Notes: generated by a model from the sequence alone, not told the origin. Shown: positions 45,572 through 57,166, numbered from the stretch's first letter. The stretch: 64,000 bases of DNA from Sipunculus nudus (GCA_026874595.1 CM049317.1:37170401-37234400), one strand, 5' to 3'. Numbers and translations: made by a program.

Positions 45572-46640
45572 ATAGGTAATTCTGTGACATCACTCCCTTC
45601 TTAAACAAAAAAAAACAACGTATTTTTCATACCCAAAGTATTTCTCTAAGACTACAATAGACATGTATTTTTTTAAGAATATTTTACTTCTTAAATAAAA
45701 TCATAAATTTATAATTATTTGAAAATTATACAAACGACCTAAAAGAATGTTCATACATTTGTTCGTATTGTGTATAATTAATATAAGATAAATCTTAGGT
45801 TATTTCTAAAGGTTGATACACGTGTGGTATCAACTCGAAGAGGCGACCCCAATCGGACATGCTTTTGCGATCTGTAAGTCGTCCCTGGGTGCAGGCGGTA
45901 AAGCGATAACTACAGCACAGCTAAAGTGTCACGCCAGTTCCTGCAGAGCTGGTGTGTTTAATAGATTAGGACAGCTTGCCCTCGATAAGAAACTTATCTG
46001 CATTACGGCGCAGTATACCCTTTACACACTTAGGGGAAATCATATCCTCACAGCTGATCATGTATTAATATTCATTTCTTAATGATGAACACATTGTTAA
46101 AGCAAATCTGCCGGTTTTGCCAGTTTGTAATTACGACCATATTTAACAAAATCCAAGGACGCAACATTACCATTTTTATTAGTAGATTTCTATTTTATTG
46201 GAACATTAATCAAGGTACTTGAGTCAGATGGAACATTACAGATTCAGAGATGTTCAAGGTCACAAACGGAGTCAAGTAAGGTGGTATACTTTCTCATTAT
46301 TTTTTTTAGTAGTTTTATGCAAGATTCCGTAAGTGTTGATCTAAATTATAAAGCCAGTGGATGCTGTATAAGTATTGTAAAATATGATGATGTCGTCCTG
46401 TAATCACACTCTATGAAGCGGCTTCATTGCATTATAGTGTGTTTACCAAATCTGAAACAGTATGTAAGCATGTTATTTCATAAAACAATCAAAGAAGGGT
46501 CATTCTTTTGTCAGACAAATTGCCTGCGCCTGTCGTGTATTATCTGATGACTTGCCTGATGATAATGACATATATGAAAAATTATATATTTATATTGTAA
46601 CGCTCATATATCAAATCATTACGTCAACGAGTCTCTACCA
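45572..46640. other. Anonymous DNA
   Basis: A moderately GC-rich 89-codon frame at 45813-46082 has no recognisable motif; otherwise AT-rich and empty. Confidence 0.35.
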
Positions 46641-46649
46641 GTTTTCTGG

Positions 46650-47190
46650 CAAAAGTGGACTTTTTGGACGAGCTTCGGCCGAATATTGTTTATTTGGACG
46701 GGCCTTGTCAATATTTTAACAGCTCGTTGGGAACCTGTCGCTCTTTAGCGCGGAGTTATATAGCAACGAGGACTCTTTGGAAATTTTTTTCTCGGGAGCA
46801 GCTCGCAAGGGGCCTCTAGCGTGCATCGCTGGTGGATTTTTGGGGTCGTCCGAAGGCCGCTCGTTTTAGGTTCAAAAAAGTCCTTCCGCAAGATCCCAAC
46901 GATGCCCGTTAGGCACACGGATGTGCGTCTAAAGATTATTTTGCGATGCACGGCCGACATTTAGGCGGACCACTGAAGAGTCTCGATGGAGTTAAAGAGC
47001 GAGTTCGGAGGAGGTTCTGACGTCCTGTCGGGCCCCTTCACATTTCAGGTGCAAAAATATCTGTAGACTCGGCTGGGCCTCTATACTTATGTGACCACAA
47101 TCTACCGATCTCCGCCGGATTTTTTTTTAAAATGGGCGAGGAGCTCGCTGCCCGGCCGATTTTAAAAAACCCCCGGAGCTCCGCCGAAAA
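46650..47190. other. GC-rich island of unknown nature
   Basis: About 540 bp with many CpG and purine/pyrimidine-mirrored motifs (GGACGAGCTTCGGCCG, GGAGCTCGCTGCCCGGCCG, CCCCCGGAGCTCCGCCG), sharply bounded by AT-rich DNA. ATTTT(A)n blocks alternate with GC palindromes near the right edge. No reading frame is convincing; a 71-codon minus-strand frame at 46745-46960 is the longest. It may be a transferred or mobile segment, or a gene-free CpG island. Confidence 0.45.
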
Positions 47191-47878
47191 TGAGACTTAG
47201 ACTTTACTTACATTACTAAATAATCATGTTTTATTTGATAAAGAGCGAAAGAATACGACAGGTGTGTGAGTAGTCTGAATGTCATAACAGTATTACTATA
47301 GGTATCGAATCTAAATGTGAAACATAAACTATAATTAAAACGTGACGTTTTGTAGATTCAAGATGAACAAATTCATTGATAATGCTTGATTTTTCTATTC
47401 TACTCCAAAAAATGTGTTCAATGTTCATTGTAATCAATGGAACCAATAAGTTTTACTATTGTGCCTTTAGTTTATTTATAAATATCTGCTAACTCTGTCA
47501 AAAACACAAGTTGCATGTTAGAGGAGTTTCTCCACTGAAGTTCATCAGAACAGATTGAGGAGTACACTTTGCTCAGAAAATCTAAATGCATTCATGATGA
47601 TGGCAGTCGAGAATAATATTTTGCAAAATCTGAACGCAGACTCTGTAATTAATACATTCTCAAAGAATAGTTCTTTGTTAAAATCAGAATTATGTGACTA
47701 ATGAATGCTAAATGCAAGAAGATGAGAAATGTTGAGTAATGTAATTTAAGTCTTGCAATACAAACAAACATTATACAGTTTAAGTGTTTAGTCTCATTTT
47801 AAGTTCCATTGGCCGCTTTCATTCAAATTTCCAGTGCCTTTTTTTCTTTCAAGTCCGCTCCTGCTATTTCCATTCATC
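47191..47878. other. 3' flank of the two-exon gene
   Basis: AT-rich. On the minus strand this would hold the 3' UTR; the nearest AATAAA on that strand is near 47470. Confidence 0.35.
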
Positions 47879-48034
47879 TTAATTAATATTACATATTGTC
47901 TTGGAGGTAAGCAGTTCAATGAATTGCGCATTGCTTGTTGTATCACAAAACCTGTTGGGAAATTCATTATCTGGATCGGTCAGGTACTGTGATCGCTTAC
48001 CGTGGTGACCTTCAGTACTTCCCTTGAAAGTGAA
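47879..48034 (-). CDS. Exon 2 of a small two-exon gene (99-aa protein)
   Basis: Acceptor ACTATGTTTTTGTAG is followed at 48034 by a 51-codon frame ending at TAA 47881-47879: FTFKGSTEGHHGKRSQYLTD, PDNEFPNRFCDTTSNAQFIE, LLTSKTICNIN. The frame begins in phase 0, exactly continuing exon 1 (48436-48293). There are no internal stops, and amino-acid use is balanced, unlike the low-complexity frames around it. I recognise no domain. Function unknown. The protein has no signal peptide or membrane segment and looks soluble and intracellular. Confidence 0.55.
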   Translation of the reverse strand, partial: FTFKGSTEGHHGKRSQYLTDPDNEFPNRFCDTTSNAQFIELLTSKTICNIN

Positions 48035-48292
48035 CTACAAAAACATAGTGTATAATTTGTTTTATGCCGTGTAAAAGTCACCTTATAATGAGTAAAGGCA
48101 TTTTAATCATTATGGCATTGTGAAAAAGTGGGTAATGTAATGATACCTTGCCTTGTACATTGAGTTCTTTGAGTCTTCTAATAGTTTATATTTTAAGTTT
48201 AATTCCAGTATAAAAAGTTAACAAAATACTATGGGAACATGTGGTTCAGATAACATATATCCTAACTGTCCTTTATATGAGAATATACATAC
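48035..48292 (-). other. Phase-0 GT-AG intron, 258 bp
   Basis: The donor is CTAAGG then GTATGT (48292-48287); the acceptor is TTTTTGTAG ending at 48035. Short intron length and agreeing phases support a real gene. Confidence 0.52.
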
Positions 48293-48436
48293 CCTTAGTT
48301 CATCTGACGATCTGCTACATTGAACCTTCTTTATAGGGCCATACAGGTCTCCGATCTTGCACCTAGCTTTGCTCCCACTGATGTTTAGCCATACTTCTTT
48401 CTCTTCGAGGTCCGGCGAACAAAACTTGCTAGCCAT
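48293..48436 (-). CDS. Exon 1 of a small two-exon gene (99-aa protein)
   Basis: The ATG at 48436 sits in a good initiation context (AAAAAAATGGCT), and 48 codons run to a consensus donor. Protein: MASKFCSPDLEEKEVWLNIS, GSKARCKIGDLYGPIKKVQC, SRSSDELR, then exon 2. Four Cys overall (C6, C26, C40 here, C78 and C95 in exon 2 make five in total) and mixed charge; the segment ISGSKARCKIGDLYGPIKKV looks like a beta-strand-rich fold start but matches no family I can name. An upstream in-frame TTG extension is unlikely to be used. The CpG-rich sequence starting 185 bp upstream could serve as promoter. Alternatives: a mis-joined chance pair of frames, or an exon pair of a longer gene. Confidence 0.55.
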
Positions 48437-48620
48437 TTTTTTCTCCGTGTGCCTCAAGAGTTCTTATTGAGTAAAGACTGCAGGCAGTGTTCTCTTGTCT
48501 ACGTCTGTATAAACACATCGTGACGTTACAGAAACTAGGTCAATGGTCACGAGGCTCTCTGTAAATCCAGATACGATAAGCGGTGGGACCTTGCGACTAT
48601 CGACTGCCGTGTAGCGTTAA
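48437..48620 (-). promoter_or_regulatory. Putative promoter/5' UTR region of the two-exon gene
   Basis: This is the interval between the ATG and the CpG-rich repeat. It is less AT-rich than its surroundings (GTCTACGTCTG, CGTGACGTTACAG with a CRE-like TGACGT). No TATA box at a convincing place. Inference from position only. Confidence 0.25.
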
Positions 48621-49250
48621 GCCCAAAAAAGACTAACGCGCGCGTCATGCATGCGCCACGCTTGCGGATCTCGACTAATTCAAAACACACACGCGGCTAC
48701 AACGCGCATGACACGCGTCAGATTGGATGGTATCCACCAAGCACCTAATTTATTTTTTGTTTATCTTTGTAAAAATGTTAATTTTGATAATCAGCATTGG
48801 ATAAATTATATACAAATATGAATCTGTTTGTGACCGATCATGTTCTAAATATGACAGAACTCTTATTCTTAACACTATTTATATATCTGTGTTGCTTTGT
48901 TGCTCGTTTTCTATTCAGATACAAATCAATAATTATTGTTAAATGAATTATAACAAATGTTTCACCTGCCGTTTAATATAGAATGCGAGTGCTGGAGAGG
49001 GGAACCCTCTCCTTAGTTATGTTATTATGAGGAATCAACACGCGGCAAGCGAGCGTCGCGCGTCAAAACAATCGCCCCAGGAACGATAGCTAACGCTTGA
49101 CATTTGACGCGCGCGTGACGCGCGGGTTAGTCTGTTTTGTCATTGATATCTAGGGTGGAGCAAATTTTTCCAGATTTTACGCTTGACGCGTAACGCTAGA
49201 CGCGCGCGTAAGGAGCGCCTTAGTGTTTTTTTTTTTTTGGGGGGGGGGGG
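48621..49250. mobile_element. CpG-rich inverted-end element (MITE/fold-back-like)
   Basis: The left end, GCCCAAAAAAGACTAACGCG then CGCGTCATG, has an inverse counterpart at the right (the complement of GACGCGCGCGTAAGG...CTTAGTGTTTTTTTTTTTTGG at 49199-49240). A further inverse copy lies inside (GCGCGCGTGACGCGCGGGTT then AGTCTGTTTTGT, about 49108-49139). The core between about 48730 and 49010 is plain AT-rich. Repeated ACGCGCGCG and CGCTTGAC motifs dominate the ends. No coding capacity. A poly-G run follows at 49239-49250. Confidence 0.55.
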
Positions 49251-51030
49251 TTGGGCAAAACTATGGCTGCGAACAGCCACTGGGCAAGCTATTTACACAA
49301 CAGTACCGCTTCATTTTTCTCACTGTTATGTATCATTTTGCATACCAAACACCATAACCATCCCCATTTTATGAAGAAGCTAATTCATTTGAAAGCTATA
49401 TGTCCAAAGGGTTCAAACCTATTAGTGATTGTTAATTTTTCTTTTCATACTTCCAGATTTACTAAAAAATGATCTTTTATTTGCCTTGGACCATAGCCTA
49501 TCATTTATTCTTCAACGTAGAGCGCAGCTGCCAATGCATTCAAAATATGTAACTCTGATGTCTTAATTTATATTGTAACGTTTACAAATGACAAGTGGGC
49601 TGTTCAACCAGCGATTAGATATTTAAGACAAATGAAAGTAAATTCAAAATATTTGTTTAATTTATCACAATGAGACCAACTAGGGATAACTTAACAATAT
49701 GTTTTTTTCTTTGAAAAAAATTGTTTTTACTGTATATTACATGGTTTTCAAGAATTAGAGTTATCACTGGGTTGTTAAAATCATACAAATGCATTCATCT
49801 GTGTCATTTAATAAACTGAAAATAAATTTCTAACATGTTCATTATTAGCTTTTTTATATTATTCATTATTAGCATTATTATATATATATTAGCTTGCACG
49901 AGGGTGTGAACATGCAATAGAAATTAGCATTCTAATTAATTTTATACATAGTACAACAACGTGTCGGTGAAAAAAAGAATTAAGGGTAACGTAGATGATG
50001 CACGTAATAGGGACCTGGTTCCATTCATTATATTGAGTAGTCAATCCATGCGTTATTTGTCAAGAAAACTAACACACTCCCACAAATTAGTCTCAATAAA
50101 TAGGGGACAGGGATTTATAATTATGTATAATGTCGAACAGATTTAAAACTAGGTAGGTTTCATAATTCTCTGTTTGTTTATCAGCATTCTGAAAATATAT
50201 AACAATTATGAGCACTACTAAATAACTGTTGACGTATAATGTCAAAACACATTTTATGACTAGCTGGGTGCAATAGTTTACTGCTGGTTTATCAGTACAC
50301 CGAAATATGAACAACAGGTATTTTTATATTCCTGTTGAAGCTTTGAAATGTAAAACGGATATTAGAGAGATATATTTATAACAACATTATGAGTTTAACC
50401 CCTCTTAAAGAAGAACGTATTGTTATTATTACAATCAGGTTTGTGGTTGGTTATCAGGAGAAATAGGATAATTAGGTATTGTCCATCTAATCTAGGAACC
50501 CTTAGCGGGATTTTCACGTATAAGATATTAAAATGATAGATTCAAGTAGTGGCGATCATATGAATGTACATTACAGTCATATATTGGAAAAAAAATGAGA
50601 ATTGTAACAAACAATAACACGTGTCATCCTGTCTAACGACTGGTCGCTACCTACCAGATCAATCTTCACAATAAACCATCACATCCGGTGTCTCTCATCA
50701 TAATTACATTATTGTCTCACACTTTTCCTGGGCAACTGGCAGTCGCCCTTCAAATCGTGCGATGCCCTGAACACCAGCACTCCCTTTCTAAAACAATATA
50801 AGAAACACTAGTTGCTGTCTACTCTTTGTCAATAATAGCCTGGTTACCTCTGTGGCTTACCTGACTTCTGTTATTCTTACTATCTCTCATAGGAAGATTC
50901 CTACAATCCCGCGCCTAATCTCGATTGGGTGCCCGTAAAATGTGAGACATGAACCGGATAAAAACTGGTTGAGGGCACAAGAATAATAATAATAAAAAAA
51001 AAACGTTAAGTCCCCGCTTCTTTTCAACAG
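49251..51030. other. Anonymous AT-rich DNA
   Basis: No supportable gene or repeat. Confidence 0.35.
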
Positions 51031-51690
51031 GTTGGATATGTGAATTTTCTTAAGGCACAAGGGGAAGACCTCTCTACTTCCATCTCTGGGAAAAGCTGCC
51101 AGATAATCAGGAAGGCAGTAATAAATTTGCCCCTAAGTACCAAGCCCTTGTTAAAAAAAAAACGATCTATATGCAAGTTTTATGACATCTGATAAAGATC
51201 GAGAGGAAGCCGAATCCTTTCGGGCGTATGTCATTTACCAGGAGGTAGGTTTTGGGGACACGATAAACGCCTTGAAAGCTGAGATTGAGGAAGATGAACC
51301 GACCACGGCTGATGTTAAGGGTGAGGCCCGGACCATGGTCGAACCCCCAGTGCTGCGACCTAAATGGTCAACTAGAGAAGCTGAGAACGGATCCTTGTAA
51401 CGAGAGATTGTGGCTCTACGTGAACAGCATCAGTTAGAAATAAAAAAAACACATCAATTACTTGTTGAAAAAGAAACGACAAGCATTTGAGTTAGAAAGA
51501 GAACAATTCCAGTCAGAGATTGAGAGACAGAGGGAGAGAAAGCATTTGATTAAGCAGGTACTGCAGCCTAAGCTTAAGCAGAGTACCAAAGCTACAGGAA
51601 TAAATTCAAATGTATCTACAACCAGACTAAAAAGACAGCTGATCGAGAGAAACCCGATGCACACGCCAAGGCCAACCGAGGTCGGTTAAA
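51031..51690 (+). pseudogene. Decayed coding region with coiled coil, family unknown
   Basis: Three overlapping frames, each interrupted, look like parts of one protein. QVGYVNFLKAQGEDLSTSIS then GKSCQIIRKAVINLPLSTK spans about 51030-51160. DKDREEAESFRAYVIYQEVG then FGDTINALKAEIEEDEPTT spans about 51190-51310. A charged coiled coil, KKRQAFELEREQFQSEIERQ then RERKHLIKQVLQPKLKQ, spans about 51465-51580. Protein-like composition and shared orientation suggest an old gene or a retroelement Gag, but I cannot name the family. Intron-exon structure is an alternative explanation for the frame changes. Confidence 0.42.
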
Positions 51691-51833
51691 CCACACGTCT
51701 GAATGTCTGTACTATCAGCATGAACAGAATACTTGGAAATAAACCTATGAGTTACAAACAGACGCGTCAAGATTCCTGGTTTTAGAAGTGACTAAATGTG
51801 TACCGCAGTCTAACACCTACGGCAGTTATATAT

Positions 51834-51837
51834 ATTG

Positions 51838-51879
<42 letters not shown>
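51834..51879. repeat. (AT)n microsatellite
   Basis: (TA)n of about 45 bp after TTATATATATTGT. Confidence 0.95.
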
Positions 51880-51883
<4 letters not shown>

Positions 51884-52076
51884 AAAAAAACATGAAATCC
51901 GTAACCTAGCAAAGCCCTAAAGTATGAACGCCTTTTGCTTGGCTAGTATTAAAGTAAAAATATTGCTGCCACTCAAAGTGACCTCGTTTGGTTTTTAATC
52001 TGATGCAAAAGCGGCTAAACATAATAAATCAGATAAAATAGTTCTAATTTGGTTCGCATTTAATTTCTTTTTGTTT

Positions 52077-52221
52077 CCCTTCACCCTTGGATCAGTTTCA
52101 CCATCCTGATCAAGATCGCATACTGCCCATTGTCAATGCACCGGCTCATGATTGGAAAATTCTGGTCACGGTTCTTGAAAAACTAAAAAACCTCAGTGCC
52201 TTGGTTAATCAAACAGCCCAA
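52077..52221 (+). CDS. Candidate terminal exon or pseudogene piece
   Basis: After a pyrimidine-rich run (TTTCTTTTTGTTTCCC) an open frame reads FPSPLDQFHHPDQDRILPIV, NAPAHDWKILVTVLEKLKNL, SALVNQTAQ and ends at TGA. It lies 0.4 kb downstream of the coiled-coil pseudogene on the same strand and may belong to it. The amphipathic helix WKILVTVLEKLKNLSALV is clear; the family is not. Confidence 0.33.
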
Positions 52222-53330
52222 TGAGAGTTTTTAGTACATTGAATATCGACTTTTTACAAGAGGGCTCGAAAACTGGAGTATTTTGACGAGAGGTACTTTA
52301 GAAAGTGATTTTTCTGTCCCCGAGTTTTCCATATAGTGTTGTGCATTGCGGTCTTGGCACGACAATAGAACACAGCGGGCTAGATGAAGCACATACAAAT
52401 ACTTTTCGAGATCAGTCATAGCAAACCAAATAATCTCCTATTTTTTTTAACCTGAATCATGAAAGACTATTAGTGGATACCACGAAAACATCTCATCTGT
52501 GAATCTTGCGTTGGTTCACATTTAGCATTTTTTGGCTCATTCATGATTTCCTGTGTACAAGATGATTTTTAAAGCAACACATACCATATGCTGCTTATCT
52601 AAAAAAGCATTATTTAATCAAGATGCGTATAGTGAATGTCATGACAAAAGGACTGTAATTTTTTTTAATCAAGCTTTCACTACTATAGGTCCCATATGGT
52701 GCTTGTGATAAACATTTGAATGCATGATCTTTGAAATCATCTGGTACAATTTCATTAATATTTATTTAGTAACCGCCCAGGAAACCTTTAAAGAGTGAAT
52801 TTTAATTAACCTGAAATAGCCAAATGGTTGCAGTTTATGCAGCCGCTCGCGTATATCGGGCTCCGTTCAGAGGGTCTCCTTTCAGCCCGATTCGTGTGAG
52901 TACCTGTGTGTGTTTATGTACGATATGATTCATGCAATCATGAACGGAAACTCATGAAATATTCAGATCATTTCCGGGATGAATAAGAGAAGATTCGGTT
53001 ATATTTTGTTGTAGGTCCCTCGCCTGACTTTCATTCAGGAACGTCATTAAGGATTTCTCACACATGAAAAGTCTCTTATGCTCTAATGGACTTTGGAATA
53101 TGGGTAAAAAAAGAGTATGCAAACATGGCTTGGGGAGTATCCAACAACACGAACCCCCACACAGCGGAGTGATTGCTTTCTTTGGAATTTTTTTTTCATT
53201 ACCGGAAAGCATTTTTAGATAAACAACCCAAGTATATAAAACAGTTTAAATGTAATCCTTGAAACAGGCCTCATGAACATGTATACAAAGTGTTAAATGT
53301 ATATGTATATGTATATATATTTATGGAACA
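52222..53330. other. Anonymous DNA
   Basis: No gene seen. 52661-52720 shows weak similarity to the dispersed motif at 13771 and 41237. Confidence 0.35.
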
Positions 53331-53340
53331 TGAATACATA

Positions 53341-53440
53341 GAAAAATCGGTTCAATGCCGATAGAAAGCGAACCCATGACCTTACGAATCATGGTTGCCT
53401 CTTCCACCCACTGTCCTACAACAGATCCCCGAACCCTTTG
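53341..53440 (-). repeat. tRNA-derived SINE-like head
   Basis: On the minus strand: GGATCTGTTGTAGGACAGTG, GGTGGAAGAGG (A-box-like), then CATGATTCGTAAGGTCATGG and GTTCGCTTTC (B-box-like, 8 of 11 to GGTTCGANTCC). The order and spacing are those of a tRNA-derived pol III promoter, but there is no matched acceptor stem or proper cloverleaf, so it is not a tRNA gene. The length of the SINE body is not defined. Confidence 0.5.
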
Positions 53441-53475
53441 CATATTTGCAAACTTCTAAATGAACCAGCGAAGTG

Positions 53476-53545
53476 ACGTCGGAATGCTACTAACTACATA
53501 TGTCGGCTCAGTGACGTCACGGTAGTTGGTAGCACTCTGAAGTCA
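53476..53545. repeat. Short imperfect hairpin with CRE-like sites
   Basis: GAATGCTACTAACTAC (about 53482-53497) pairs with GTAGTTGGTAGCACTC further right. TGACGTCA and TGACGTC motifs lie in and beside the loop. Function unknown. Confidence 0.45.
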
Positions 53546-54894
53546 ATACCTTGACTGACGTAGCTTGAATCTCCTTGACTTTTCCATAGTTATCAAACAA
53601 ATATTTGTTAACTTTACCTCTATCCATACCCCTGCCAGTATGCCACCTTTTATCCACATAGGTTAAACCGCCTTTTTACACTAATCACAAATATCTGAAA
53701 ATTATTTTCTATATTTTTCCAATCAATGTGCAAGTCCTAAGTTTCTCATAAAATTATCCTATAATGAGTATCCTCTACCAAATAGAATTTTCCCCTTTGA
53801 AGGACACCATGAAGAAGATAACGTCCATCCCATTAAAATTCAAATTTATTTTATTATAGAAAATGTTGGTTATATAAATTATAGTTTATATAGTTTTGTG
53901 ATATCATGTGCATAAAAATATTATATCCTGTAACCAATATCTCAAGATCTGCTTAAAAAAAAGTATAACACGGTACTCCGCCTGGTTCCAGATTGTTGGA
54001 ATTATTGGACAATCTTTATGATTAATACGCAGTTGGATTTTTTTGTTCTACAGAAAGCTTTACCTGCTTCCCCTCTTATTTTACTCTCCAAATTTTGCAC
54101 ACGCATCGTCAGTGAGCTCTTCTAGGACAAATGTGTATTTTTTTGCTGGATTATTACGTACTAAGATGAATTTTTAATATATATTTTTTTTTTGCATTTC
54201 GAGCTCACTGCCCTGTTATGACCATGACCAGAGCGCATGTCCTACCTAAAGGGCAAGTTCGTACAATACGCGTTCACGCAAGTCTGCTATAATCCCCACT
54301 GATCCCCCATATCCATTATAACGCATCTAAAGGAATTTCTCTCAAAAGGAAGTAACGGTTTTCAAACCACACCACACGACTCTTCAGTTTGTATAACACG
54401 GGGAACGAGTGATATGACCACCGATTGAAAAACATTTTGGGGTTTACAAGTATGTTGATTTCTTTACATTCGTAAGTATATTTCCACGATAACTATGGTT
54501 TCAAAAGTTAGATCAATTAATGTTTAAAAGGTAGTTAATAGCGAAGCCCTTCAACTTCAATACCATTGTTGGGGGATTCCCACATTTTTTGTTTGTTTAA
54601 GATCCGCTGTCTCTAGGGAAGCTGAAACATGACAACTAAACACCTCCTTTTTCGTGACTTCTTCAGAGCTGAAATTTTACAAAATATCTTATTTTCTTCA
54701 ATTTTTTTTTTCACAGTAGATGGTTTTTATATACAGTCATTTTATCTATTATACATTGCCAACAATCAATTTTTATACCAGATAAAGAATATAGTCTATC
54801 TTAGAGAAAAGAGGATTTGCCATGGGTGCAAATTAAAACCGACTGCGGAAGGAAACCCTAAGTTCGTGTCCATTCGACCAGTAGGCGACAACAC
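53546..54894. other. Anonymous AT-rich DNA
   Basis: A 90-codon T-rich frame at 54629-54901 ends RICHGCKLKPTAEGNPKFVS, which is suggestive but lacks any partner exon or motif beyond one CxxC. Confidence 0.3.
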
Positions 54895-55208
54895 CTTTTA
54901 ACAGAAGCAATATAATCAAAAATATACATCAAACATAACATTCACATTATCACACCCGAAGAAATCCGATCAATGCCTTAGAGCAGTTCCTGAATACAAG
55001 AACAAATAACGACACTTCAATTAGAGTCATATAATGTACAGAAACACAACCCCTTTAACAGAAGCAATATAATCAAAAATATACATCAAATATAACACTC
55101 ACATTATCACACCCGAAGAAATCCGATCAATGCCTTAGAGCAGTTCCTGAATACAAGAACAAAAAACGAAACTTTAAGTAGAGTCATATAATGTACAGAA
55201 ACACAAAG
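54895..55208. repeat. 157-bp direct tandem duplication
   Basis: ACAGAAGCAATATAATCAAA starts at 54901 and recurs at 55058; the two copies run through CACCCGAAGAAATCCGATCA, CAGTTCCTGAATACAAGAAC and CATATAATGTACAGAAACAC with about 95% identity. It is a recent local duplication of non-coding sequence, or part of a longer array elsewhere. Confidence 0.93.
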
Positions 55209-55960
55209 TCACCCCTTTAGGTATTTTAAGGTCTCCGCTCGTGCTGAATAGAATCACAGAAATCACGGAAACGACACAGGAATTAAATGGTCCCTTTTTG
55301 TTACGGCACCCATGAATATGAATATCGCTCTGTACGACGATAGTCCGCTGATTCGGTCGGGCCTAAAACACATGCAGAGGCTTCGCTCGCCTTCAAAGTG
55401 GCTAACTTACAGTCCTTAGTTTTCAGGTCCTGAAAGAGCAGAATCTCGCTGCACTGAACCGGTGCTTAGGGTCCGTCCATCTCCTGAGATATCAAAACAC
55501 TTGGAAAATAGTCTCAAATTTTCCCGACGAATTAATAGCGGTTAATTGGCAACTTATACCCGCAACGAAAGTCTTTACCCAAGGTTTCCGTCGGCTGACT
55601 CTTGTCTACTGCCTTACCTTCCAGTCCACGTAACTGAAGACACTTCTTTCCCTTGTCGTTCTCGTCACGACACGTACAATACCTGCCTGTCCCGTACGCT
55701 CGCAGTTTTTGCAGATATCCCCCTGTTCCGTCTCTTTTGGGGTCTTATATTGTGCCCCCCCCCCCCTCCCCCGACCAACCTGGCTTGGCCAATCAGGACA
55801 TTCCGAAGTTCCCACAATTCCCAGACCAAGCGCACATACGCGTCTACGACAAATGAAAGAACCTGAATCAAACATGTTCCCGTAACCTGCTTGTCACCGC
55901 TCTCTGGTGACATCAAGCAACGTATTGTTGTTCGAGCAAACAATATTTGTAGTATTCAGG
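55209..55960. other. GC-richer stretch with poly-C, non-coding
   Basis: Pyrimidine-rich plus strand with a C14 run at about 55757-55770 and a CCAAT-box-like GGCCAATCAGG at about 55787. Frames on both strands are open because of composition. A cryptic promoter or decayed LTR is possible; nothing decides it. Confidence 0.3.
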
Positions 55961-57166
55961 TAAAATACTGGTAGTATTGTGGATTTTAAAAGATTTGGTA
56001 CAGATGTTGCTTCACTTTAAGGCTGATCTTTAGAACATAAAAACATATAATCGATAGGAATATTGAATAATAGGCATAAGACAGAAAACATATTTAAATT
56101 CTAGAATTCGATTATGTAACCTTTAGTGTATTTTGGCTATAGATCAATTAGAAGAAGAGTAACCCATGCTCTTTGGTTAATATAGAGCTTGTGCATCAAC
56201 GTGTGCAAAATTTTATGAAGCTGTGAGGTTACTTTAACACGTTATACATGTTGTTTGGGATTTGCCAAACTATGCATTAAAGCCCTGTTTCCATTTTTTG
56301 TAATTCTTTTGTTTAATTACAAAGAAACAATTTCTTCTCATGTTATGTTTAAATCAAATGATTGAGAATATCTTGCAACAAGATATTTTAGACTGGTAAA
56401 CAAATAATTTGCAAACCACACTTCTTATTGAATTTGTAATCTAATCTCTCTGGCAAAACGTGGTATGCAAGAAATCAATGTCTACACAAGAAACATCGCT
56501 ATGTTCTCTACACACCAAATAATGCACTACGGAACTCGCATACATGGTCATAAGTTTCAGGCATTAAAATCATTAGCATTCCTTATATCTTTAATTGATT
56601 TACCATAATAACAGACCATTTGCTGTTTCAGCACATTCTGCATGCAATTGCACATGATTTTTTCACATTTGAGTTATTATATTACATTATATAAATATAC
56701 ACTGACGTTCACTTGAAAATGTTCTAGACTATGATACGCGATTGTTGAATCTAATGTTCTTAGATCCTACTGTGTTCCTACATTTTTTTCCCTTCCGCAT
56801 ATCATACAAAGTGCATATCAGAAATCGAATGGTTATTAGACAATTTACCGTGAATAGTAGGTTAAGGATTTTGATATGTGTCAAAACTCCTAACAATATG
56901 GGTTGTTTAATTGCTTTTGGAAGTTCACTCATTCCTTTATTTGTGTACTATATAAGACAACTTGTTTTGGTAATAAGGAACATGACATCTACCTTTAAGG
57001 GGAAATATTCATATGCATTTAGTATCGATATTTTAATTTAAGCCTACATTTAAAGTCCGGAGAAGCGTTGCATAAAGCTTATATTGACTCATAAAAACGG
57101 CTTTGCGTTTAGGAATATATCACCAGCATGACTCTTAAGGGACAAGTTGAACTCCCGTTACATATT

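Noticed and set aside
46556-46600. Second hammerhead candidate (CCTGATGATAATG...)
   Set aside because: CTGATGA is present, but there is no stem II, no GAAA at the required distance and no stem I complement.
53341-53440. tRNA gene
   Set aside because: B-box-like and A-box-like motifs only; acceptor and anticodon stems do not pair.
55546-55943. Overlapping frames of 67-106 codons on both strands
   Set aside because: Openness is explained by GC-rich composition and a poly-C run; no motif, and the two strands are equally open.
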